From contig CAIIXF020000008.1 of NCBI GenBank assembly GCA_903813345.2, positions 14,926,822-14,990,821 on the forward strand: a DNA stretch of 64,000 nucleotides. The letters are read 5' to 3'. Shown here piece after piece: positions 12,601 to 24,600 of this stretch. The position numbers and the translations under genes were made by a program. The stretch's first letter is position 1, and the number at the start of each line of letters is the position of its first letter. The stretch is from Owenia fusiformis. Lineage: Eukaryota > Annelida > Polychaeta > Sabellida > Oweniidae. The notes beneath the pieces are model-generated. The model was not told the DNA's origin and did not search any database. It saw only the letters and a list, made by a program, of their open reading frames with translations.

Positions 12601-15600
12601 TACAAACTGGTACTTATTGATTTAATATCCTTAGAGCCGCAGACAGTGGTTTATGGTGTCTTTATCATCCAATTAAAAGCAGCTGTTATTATGTCACTAC
12701 CAAAAAGTGACATATTGTTATGCTCTCTTTTTTTTCGACAGCGGTTGTCGGTTGGTGGTTGGTGGTTTTTTCAAAATCATCTAGAAGTTCTCAGAAGTTC
12801 ACATCTGGCTATAAATTTGACATTCAGTGACATTCTCAAGGTCAAAAAAGATGTGACCTCCAATGACCTTCTCAAGGTCAAAAAGGTATTTTCATTTTGC
12901 TTCAAATTGACCAATTTTTTTTCAAAATCATCTTCAAGTTCTCAGAAGTTCACATCTGACTTGAGATTTCACCTTCAATGACTTTCTCAGGGTAAAAAAG
13001 GTATTTTTTCAACTTGCTTCAAATTGACTAATTTCTTTTTTAAAAATCATCTACAAGTTCTCAGAAATTCAAACCTGACTTCAAGCAACTAGGCGGGGAC
13101 ATCTTGTCATGCCAATGCCTTGATATCTTAGAGATCAGCTGTGTAGTGTGAACATTTGGAAAATTAAAAAAAAATCAGATAGAAATTTTGAAAAATGTAA
13201 AAAAAATTGACAAATGGTCAAATGAAAATTTAGGGAGAATTAGAAATGAAGTTTGAAAAATGTATTATATCATAGGCCTTATGGTCAAATATTGGTAATA
13301 TTAAGATCTTAAAAATTGCTTAAAACTGTCATCATATGAAGCTACCTCAGTATTTGATTTATTCCAAGGGAATTAAATTTTATGAACTAAAATAATGACT
13401 ATGGTTTCAGGGCATTGTGTTGCTGTCTCTTGTAGAAGGTAGACACGTCTTAGAACAGTTGCCTGAGGTTCCCACACACCTTCCTATAGAACTACAGGAT
13501 TTCCTTACCAAGTGAGTCAACACTCCATTTATTGCATCTGTACATCTGTACATTTGTACATCTGTACATATTTTCACTTATGGTACTTGACTACAAAATA
13601 GCCATTCGGGAATACCTATTTTTTTTTGACATAAATTGACTCATTGACTCATTCTCATTTCACTAAAACATGATAAATGGTTTAATTCTTTAAACCTAGA
13701 ACTTTTCTTCAAGTGAGAACATCAATGGCCTTGCTAAACATGCCCTTCAGACTTTTTAGCCTTTTTTGTTGAATCCTTGAAATGAGCATCTACTAACAGG
13801 AAAACCATAGGGCCTATTTTTTTTCTATTTCATTTGTCATATTTTTCTATTTCTATTCCATATTGATATTAATAGAGTATACTTGTTTTGCAACAATATA
13901 TATGTAAGTAGAACAACTATATTATCAAGCCAGATTGACTAAATATTATTTCTCTTACACTCTAGGTGTCTTATAAATGATGAGAAGCACAGGTCTTCTG
14001 CCCATGACCTCCAAGAACATGTGTTTGTCAAGTCCCCTCTCCCCCTCAATCTGCAATCACATGGCACTCGGCAGTCACCTGAGAGAGACGATGCGAAAGG
14101 TACAATAATATATCAGAAACTGATAGTGTGTCATCAGGATTTAGATATTTGAATTTTTGGATCATCGATTTTAATATGAATACATTTAGATCATTAAACT
14201 AAGGAATCTTGTTGACATGGGGATTGTGATATGATCAAAAGATAATGAAATCCTTACTATATTGTGAATTAAACCACATCTCCATTTTGATGCATTCATC
14301 TCTAGGTAAATTGATTTCAAAGGTGATTTTCATTTTGGTAATGTTTTAAATGAGTTTATTTCTTGCACCTAGCTTGTCATGAGGATGAGGAGGAAGAGAT
14401 GCCAATCATATTACATCATCAACTGACTGGACACTCCAGATTGGAGAGCGAGTTCACTGTGCTTAAGTTCCTTGGGAAAGGTGGCTTTGGAGATGTCATC
14501 AAGGTAATCATTTTGGATAGGGCAAATACAAATATGGATGGACAAGTGCCAAAGGGAAATACCTGAAAGTATTTCAAAATATGATACATTCAGCACTTAT
14601 TTTCTATTTCCATGTCAAAAAGTATACATTATAAACTTTAAGCCATGACTGTTGTAGATTGAAGTTGGGGAATTCAAGGTGTATAAATTGTAGTCTGTCT
14701 GTTTCGCAAATTTGCCTGCTCCTTTACAGGAATGTGGAAAGCTAAATCGTTACAATAGCTGCTTCGTTGCCAACCATCTTTCAACATAGCTCTCATATTG
14801 TAGAGATGATTCACTCTGTTTGTTCAAAATGTTATTAATCATTCAATAATTGTATCTTTCCTCTAGGTAAAGAACAAACTAGATGATAGATCCTATGCCA
14901 TCAAGAGGATTCCACTTAACCCAAAGAGTAAGATATTCACACGCAAGATCACACGAGAAGTGAAACTTCTGTCTAGACTCAACCATGAGAATGTTGTCAG
15001 GTTAGCACTCTTATCGGTCAATTTAAAACATTCCTTTCTCCATTCCTTAGTGAAGTGAATGTGAATTTATCATGAACATTTAAGAAAAAATCATGGAAAT
15101 TATTGATAGAGAAAAGACATGCATGAACTATTCATGGATATGACTGAATTACAAATTGGACCAGGAACGGAATCATCACTATTAATACTACAATCATGTC
15201 TACATTTAACCAATGAGTCAAGAACTGTATGAGGACTTCTACAGGGTGGTCCAAAAAAAATTGGAACATTTGTTAATTGAATGCAAAATCTTTATTTTTC
15301 CTCTAAAATGCACCAAAGCTTCACTGAGTATAGTTCAGTCACTTATTTATCTGATGTAAAGTTTATAGGTGCAAACAACAAAATTAATGCATTAAACTAG
15401 ACAATGGTTGATATGACCCCTCTAATCCTGAATTACAAGTTCAAGCCAAGGACTCAGTTTTGAAATTATTCATTCAGTTTGCTGTTTGTTTGTTTTTGTC
15501 AAAGCCATCTTGATAAAAAATTTCAGCTTGACCAAACTCCCTATATATTTGCTTTGGAAGATCACATCTGGTAACATATTCAACATTTTTAATCCAAATT

Positions 15601-18600
15601 GATGGGTATCAAGCATATTTTGATGGCTATTGTTGGGTGTATCCGTGTATTACTGATGGAATATTCTTCTCCAGAAAGGGACCGGGGTAGTCTGTTTTGT
15701 CTGGTGAATGAAGCCTCCTCCCCTTTATTGTTTTAATTTGAATAATATTCATCAAATATATCAATATATATGAATATCAATATCATAAAGGAGTCTCCCA
15801 GAACACAAATGATATATTATATGTGCTTAGAGTTGGTCTTTAATAAAGCCTTGTAAATAACTGGTCAGTTTTGCCTTAACTGAAAAGTGGAAACAATGAT
15901 TTTGTCACTTTAGCAGCTGTGTGGGTTATGCAATCGCTCACCTCTGTTCCCTTTTCCCTCTTAAATAAAAATAATTAGTTTTTATGGGTATTCTTTAAGT
16001 TGGCATTAACACAATAGTTTTCTAGTAAACCATAGATGTAAATAACTCTTGTCAACTGAATATGATTTTATGAAACGATTATAGCAATCATCATGTTCAT
16101 TAAAGCTTTGAAATAAAGATTACTTGAAAAAGTAGCAGCAAAATTGACAAGTGTATATTTGAGAAAAGGGGGTCCTTTGAAACATTGACTAGTTTAAGGT
16201 GTTACCTTTGTGGTTTTCACCTATTAACTTTACATCAGATAAATAAGTGACTAAACTATGCTTGGTAAAATTTTGGTGCATTTTAGAGGGGAACTAAAGG
16301 TTTTACGTTCAATTAACAAATGTTCCAATTTTTTTTGTAGTATGGATAATGTTTTTTTGTGGACATGGTGTTCTGTGATTAGTGTTTGGCATTCAGTAGT
16401 TGTTGTTTACCAGTTGGTGTTTTGTGATCGGCATCTGAACCAAATGGCAGGCATGTTATTGCCTTGTTTAGACTAGCTGCAGTATTCTGGCATTAGTATT
16501 TACTTAATCCAGTAATATACTGTGCAATATATACTACATCACGGTAGCTTAGCTATTGTCATTTCAGGTATTACAACTCTTGGATTGAGACTTCAGATGA
16601 GCCTGCCTTCAGTGAGAGTTCATCCTCTGGTAGTTCACCAACTAAGACTCCTACAGATAGCAGTAAACATGAGGCCATTAGTAATAAGGTGTGTCTTGCT
16701 TACCATCCAAATTATATATGCTTTCATATTTCAAGCATCAGTCATAGCCACAGAAGAACTATTTAATAGGGATAAATATAAACAAATATAGAATAAATTC
16801 CAGAGAATAAATCAGAAGAAAATCTACATAGAAATGGCAGAGGATTTATTTAATGGAGGGCTATATATTTCTTTCCAATGTACATGATGTATTCAATCTT
16901 GTCAGTTGCCACACTATATGTATAATAAAATGCCAGGAAAATGCTAGCATTGTTTGATTGTGTTATGATTAAACTATTGCATTATGTTTTTAGATGTCAT
17001 CTGTAAGAAACAGTCTAGGACTGAAGGATGACTTTGCCAACCTCCCTCCAGCAGCTGAGTCTGTAGATTGGAGTACCTCTGACATAGGGAATGTTCCAGA
17101 TGATGAGAGCTCTTCAAGTGAGGAGGAAGACATAGCAGATGTATTTGGTCACTCCTCATTGTTCCATGATGAGGACTCAGATTCTGATGGAGGAATTGTA
17201 TTTGAACATAACTCAGCATGGAATATTGACACTGAGGTGGGTTCCTGTGCAATAAAATGATTTGTATTTATTTAAAAGAGCCGTTACTTGAAACACAATT
17301 AATAAACATAAGATATGCTATAAATCATCTTTTTGTGAATTGCAAACAATCAAGTAGGCACCAATACACACTTTTTAAATGAGTTTATATGAAATATTAA
17401 GCCTCTCTAGACAATATCATATGATTGAATTTCTAAGGAAGCTTCACATTAAGTGAAATTATGTCATGATATCACAGATAGGCCTATATAAATGCTTTTT
17501 ATCTGTGCATCATCTCTCTAGAGTTTAAATTACTTTTATTCTACTTAATTTGACACGCTATTTAATTTGGGGAATTTGTCAAAATCGGGAAATTGGCGTA
17601 GATTTAATTTGATGAATTTAGCAGGTCTAAATACCTGTGAAATTGAATGAGCTCTACTAACCAACTGTATGCTATCTTATTGCGACTTTCTAACATTAAA
17701 ATGGTCCAATTTATTGGGTAAATCAGATCTTGAACCGCGATACACCATTCCTGGGAATTTCTGAAAAATTGACGAAGACATGAATTGGCATTTTTTGCAA
17801 TTCGCCAAATTAAAACGGTCGCCAAATTAAGTAGAATAACAGTAACTGATATGTTGTGGCTTACAGTTCATATTCATCTCTTCATGATGATCTCATATTT
17901 TATTGGCATTACAGTATCAATGTGTTTAAATTATAAAATTAATCTGACTTCAAGATTGAATGAATGTACATGTAAATGCCTATATTAGTGCTCTATACTG
18001 GTTTTAGGAGTCTAAAGATGCCAAACTAACTGAAGAAAGTAGTACAGATACATCCGAGACAGTACCTAAGCTACAATACTTGTACATACAGGTGAGTGAC
18101 ATTGAGGCACATTCAAATTGTTCACAAAAATAAAATCATAAACAATTAATACATGTCATATAAACAGAATTGTTTCTTCAATAAGATTACTATTTGTGGA
18201 CTGCTTCCAGCTTTTACGAAAAACCTGACGCAAATATGTCTAGATATTATTTGTTAGAAACAACACAATTAGTTCTTTTAGTTTCATGCCATGGGCAGGT
18301 CTCAAGTAAGAGAATTTCTGGTATAAGCAATGCAAAATTCACTATATAAACAGGAATAATGAAATGGAATTGAATGCCCTGTTGTGAATCTTCCAGATGG
18401 AATACTGTGAGAAGAGTACCCTGAGAAACTGTATAGATGCAGGCCTATACGAGGACATGAATCGGGTATGGAGGCTCTTCAGAGAGATCATAGAGGGACT
18501 TGTACATATACACCAACAGGGCATGATACATAGAGACCTGAAACCTGTCAATATATTCTTGGATAGCAATGATCAGGTGAGCCATTGTTTTAAGATACAA

Positions 18601-21600
18601 AAAAGTAAATATCTGTATAAAATGATTGAAACTTGGAGGTACAGGAACGATGTAGAGATTATTGTCTATTCTCTACTTACCACAGGTGCCATGTATAGGG
18701 ATATGGTAGTTTAGGGTTCATATGGAAATTAATACTGTTTCATGCATTAGGAAATCCAAAATGGCAGCCAAAATGTGTGAGTTTTACTTTAATTTTGAGA
18801 TCTCTCCTATCCAAAGTGTCTTCCCAAATGTTAGTAATATGGATTACTTCAGAGTTCTCTCCAAAATATGAATTAACTTTCAATGAGTATCATGTTCTGT
18901 TTTACAATTCTATGTGAATCTGATTTCAGGTGAAAATAGGAGACTTTGGGCTGGCCACCACTGATATTATCTCCAAGGTTAGTTATCTCACTTATTCATA
19001 TTCATGTTGAATTTATTATTGAAGTGATTTAATTCCCCTATTTTAGATCACTGTTTCCAAGTTCCTTGTATGGACATAATTCAAAAACATTATTTTGCAA
19101 TCAAATAGGCCTAGCCCCATTTTATAATCTTTAGTTTACAGTACACCTGTAGTACGAAATCTTTAGGCACAATAATATTTAATGACATGTTAAAACTGTG
19201 ACCTTCACAAAAAATGAAAATGTTGTAAATTTTTTTCTTTATTCCTATTAAATACATTCAGATATACAACACATAGACTGCCAAAGTAAAAAACATTGGT
19301 GGCAGTTTAAAATGTTGTAAATCATGTGATGAATATTGCTTATATACATGTTACTCCAGCAACAAGGCAGTATAATGGAAACTAACATGCAAAACATTAC
19401 TGGAGACAGCCAGGGCAGTGCATCAGGATCCTTAGGACAAGGTAAGCTCAAATAGCGAAATACATGTGTGTTGTGTGTTCAAATTCATTTTGAGGAATTT
19501 TGTTTCCATGTTGAAATAATGATTCTTTTAATTTTGCCCATTAATGAAGATTTACATCTTAATGTATTTTAGGCAGTTTATTGGGAGAAGGCAGTCTGAC
19601 AGGCAAAGTTGGAACAGCCCTGTATGTCAGTCCAGAGATGATGCTAGCCAAGGCGCAGTACAGTCAAAAGGTGAATCTAGTATTTAATCTAGATTTTCAG
19701 TATTATTCATTAATTTGAATTGGCACTACTTTTTCACATACAATGGCGTCTATCCAATTTGACATGTTTTGCATGTCTGAAATGAACCCATTCTTAGTAT
19801 TTAAGGCTATTCAAAACTTATACTTATATCCTGTACATTAAACGGTCAAAACAAAGACAGCTGACAGTTTCTTACAGTTGTAACATTGTGGCTATATAGT
19901 TTTGCTATTTTTTTAAATAGCAAAATTAAACATATTAAAGCATTCACCAAATTAAGCTTAAATGTTATTGGAAATACTCTAAATTGAGTTACAGTAAAGT
20001 TGCTTAAAATATTGATCAAAAATTCAAAATTAAAAAGAAACATTTGACTTTTTCCAATTAATATAGTACCCCACACAAGTATTTGATAATAACTTTGACC
20101 CGTGATTTGAACACCCTATCCTTAACTATTTGTTATTAAATTTACCACACATAAACTAGAGAAGATTTCCAACATTGGGAATTTTTTATTAAGCCATTTG
20201 ATTAATAATGGTTAAATGGCAGTAAGTTCAAAATGCTACACAGTTTACTAGTGTTTTACCAAATTGCTACATTGTTTGAATGACTATGACGTTACAGCTG
20301 TACAGTACATTTACTTTTATAGAGTTAAGTTTATTAGAGTCTTCTGAGTTCAGAAATGAAATGATTTGCAAGTGGTGAGGGTAACCCAAGTAAAAAATAA
20401 GATGAATATTGAAAAGATAACGAGATAAAAGTCAATAAAATTGTTAAAATGAACAATTCATTCTATAGAATATTTTATGAACTCAATTCGGTGAAAACCC
20501 ATTAATGACACCCTTGATTTGATTACTTATAATTTTATTGTTATTGAAGTAAAATAAAAACAAAAAAAATTCCAATGTTGGAAATTTCCTCTAGTTTATG
20601 TGTGCCAAATTTAATAACAAATAGTCAAGGATAGAGTGTTCAAATCACGGGTCAAAGTTATTATCAAAAACTTGTGTGGGGTACTAATGATTGCCCCTGT
20701 ACTTCTTATAACATAACAGCATTGTATTTCTTAACATTTTGAGGGACCCTTATTCTATTTATGAATACATTTGTACATTCAGGTTGATATCTATAGCCTG
20801 GGGGTGATGTTCTTTGAAATGTGCTACCATCCCCTACCCACAGGCATGGAGAGAATACAGGTACTGACCAACATTCGAAGGAAAACCATAGACTTTCCTG
20901 ATGACTTTGATGAGTTCAAGCTATCCAATCAGGTACCATTTATTTACTTTAAAAACTTAATTTCTAGGTGAGGTAGAATCCAGATACAGTCAGTTTCGTA
21001 GTTTAGTCATTTACATGTAATTATAATGTTATGTAGCTTTATAATTAAATATCTCCATTAATAAGAGGTAAATAAATATATGATATATGTTATAATTGCT
21101 TTCCAGGCCAAGATTATCAAAACTCTACTTAACCATGACCATATGCTTCGTCCAAGTGCCCAAGATCTCCTACAGAGTGAATACCTCCCTCCTCCGCAAC
21201 GAGAAGAAGCAGAGCTTAACGAAGTTCTCCGATCGACAATCTCAAACCCTCAAAGTAGAATCTATAAACACATGCTCACTGCCTTATTTGATCAGCCAGT
21301 CAGTGCTGCCGTGGACTTCACTTATGATAATGATATACATAAAGGCCATTTCTCCACTTGGAGTGCATTGTTGTATAGCCACGTGCAGGGAATGCTAGAG
21401 AGGGTGTTCCAAAAACATGGTGCTGTGCAGGTTGTTACACCACTATTGATGCCTAAGTGTGATGTATATAAGCATATTGAGCAATATGTGTGTTTAATGG
21501 ACCGTAGTGGCGGAATGGTAGGCTTGCCATTTGATCTCAGAGTAAGCTATGACATATACTATATATCAGAATTATATAAATATACAATCAAGAAGTTATC

Positions 21601-24600
21601 TGTATAAAGTATTTGCCTCAATATTAAAATACAGAGGGATGTGATAAAAAAGTACAGTTAAACCTGTGTTTAGTGGAACTCCTTTTATTTGGTACCTCTA
21701 AAAAGTATTGCACTTGTGAAGAGTATAGAGGTTCATTTATTAACATTAAGTCATTTTGTATTAGATTCGAACTGTGAAAAGTTTTCCATTAACAGAGATG
21801 TTCCACTTTTAGAGGTGTTCCACTCTACAGGTTTCACTGTACATATATTTCTGAATCAATATTGTAAAAGTAAAATAAATCTCTGTAAGTAAAGATATCT
21901 AGTGTTATTCTGGATTATTGCCCAGCTATGATAATTAGTATAATTACTATTAATAGTCTACAAACAAATTGATTTGTTCATTTGAACACTTGCAGGTATC
22001 GTTTGCCCGTTATGTTGCCAGAAACAACATAACAAATCTCAAGCGGTATCATATAGGAAGAGTATTTCGTGAGAAGAAGCTGTTTGGTCTACACCCCAAG
22101 GAACTAATAGAGTGTACTTATGATATTGTATCTCCTAATAATGCCAGGTAAGCAATGCCTTTTCTGGACACAGAGTCACAAGTTGACAAGACAAAAACCA
22201 AGAAACAGCAGTACACGAACTGTTGTATTCTGAATCAAAATTAAAATTTTTTTTGGCTCTGCAAATTAAAAGTTAGAAGATTGATCACTTCAGTCCATTG
22301 TGTGATATAACATAAAACCTCCCTCAAGATTTCTGTATTTGTTTTGTTATGTTCAACTTCTACATATATAACCAGTGATCTTCCCAGCATTAAAACAAGT
22401 GGGCGCAGCACCCATTTGAGATTTTGAAAACAGGCTTGCACCCACCTAAAATCCATTTGCACCCACTTGAAAATGAGAAAAACCATCAAAAATTTTGACC
22501 AATTTTGGCCTGAATTGTAAAAATGAGAATTTGGTACCCACTTGAGAAAAAATTCTGTGGAGAACACTGATAACATTTAACTTTTGTAATTATTTGCAAG
22601 TGGTGATATTTTGTCATATTTATGCCTTGTTAATCCATATGTCGTCCTTGTTTCTTTGTTACAACTCTCGAGGGGTATGTTTGTATTGTAACTATTGTTG
22701 GACCATTCATTTGTCTGTCTCTCCAGCTGAACACACTAAAATTATTCAAAAATTTTATTTTCAGTCTGTTACCAGATTCAGAGATTCTCCATGTAGTTAG
22801 TGAAATAATAGCTGAGGTACCAAGTCTAAGCCAACGTAATTTTACCCTCAGGTTGAACCATATATCTCTCCTGAGGGGGGTGCTACTACACTGTGGGGTG
22901 GGGGAGACCCTACACAAGGACGTCAAAATAATACTCAACTCATCTAAAGCTGACAAACAAAAGAAACAACAAATCCAAAATCGTCTCCAGAGTCTCGGCC
23001 TCACTGAACAAACAATCACCCAGTTATACCACTTTATAGAAATGGAAGGCACTTTCTCCAAAATTTCTAGTATTTTACGCTGTATTACAAAAACTAAAGG
23101 TTTAGCTGGGTCATATGCTAAGAAGGGTCTACATGAGCTGGAGGCAATCTTATCACATGTAGAGACGTTAGGTGTAAAGCTGCCAGTAGTACTGAGCTTA
23201 GGGTTGGTGTATAACGTGCATTATTACTCAGGGCTTGTGTTTGAGGTGTCAGCACAGGTCGTCAGGAAGAAGAGACACGTGGTTCTAGATGTTTTGGCAG
23301 CTGGGGGTAGATATGATGATCTTGTAAGTTGGCCCATTCCTTGGGGTCACAAATTTAGATACATTGTCGGAAATATGACATCATAGTAAGGGAACAAGAC
23401 AATTTAGGAATTCCTGACATTATTAAGTTTTTCTTCCAGCACAGGTAAAGGAATCGAAAATAGTAGTGAGGAAAAGAAATTAGTTCCCAACTCTGCCACA
23501 ACAAAAAAGTTGATAAACAGAAAGTGGGGATGGTGAGGGGGGGGTTTCTTTGCTATTTATCAGATTCTTCGTCTGTGTCTCCTCAGTATCTGGTTCTGTA
23601 AAATGTCCCTCAATCCCCTTTTAAGCTGAATGTTACTCTTGATAATTCTAAAGGTCTCTTATCATGCCAAATGTTTATAGTTTTTATTCAATATCTCTAA
23701 TGTTTTGCTTAATGTACTGTATTTGACCTTTCAAATTCAAAGCCTGCTCTTAAAGACCACTAATCAAACTTTATTGAATATTTTTTCAGATAAAAAATTG
23801 TGGCATAGGTACAAGTGACACTCACCAGGGGGCAGTAGGAGTCAGTCTTGGGATGGAAAAAATTGTGGCAGCTGTGGGCGAACAGGATGAAAGCAAGGCA
23901 CTGGGGGCGTATGATATCTTAGTGTGCACGCTAGGACACAAATCTATGATCAAGGAAAAGTTGTCTGTAGTGCGTGACCTCTGGGCTGCTGGCCTGAAAG
24001 CAAACATTCTCTTGGATACTTCTTTAGTGAGTTTACATTTATTTTTGCTGAAAAAAATTATAGTGGTAGGAGAAAAATAGCACGACTGAGTAATGAAATG
24101 TATACAGGACAACATTTGACACAGATACTAATTTTCTGCATGAAAAAAATAAAAATTCTGCAAAAAAATCTGCAAGAAAAAAAGCAAATTCTGCAAGGAG
24201 AAAATCGAAATTCTGCACAAATTTTCAAAAAAAGTCCAAATTCTGCAATCTTTTAAAACGATGAAAAAATTGTTCTCAATAATGATTGATTGTTGGACAT
24301 AAACAGACACTCTTCAAATACCCCGCAAAGGTAGGAGATCGTAAATTCTGGAAATTCTGGTAATTCCGCGGGATTTTCATGAAAATCAGGGATTCTGCAA
24401 AAAATTGAAGTTTTGTCAAATTCCGTCCACGCTGCGGAATTACGGAATACTAGTATCTATGAAAATTTGAATACTACTCTAAAAATACTCATCATACACT
24501 TATATATACAGTGTGTATACTGAATTATTTTTTGAAAAGCAATGCATGGGTTGCTTATCTAGAATATCGAAAATGTTTGGGAGTACGATATTTTCTTGAA

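Noticed and set aside
12352-12981. A 209-codon plus-strand open frame
   Set aside because: Only the middle part (12498-12609) is an EIF2AK4 exon. The flanks are intron and tandem repeat that stay open by chance.
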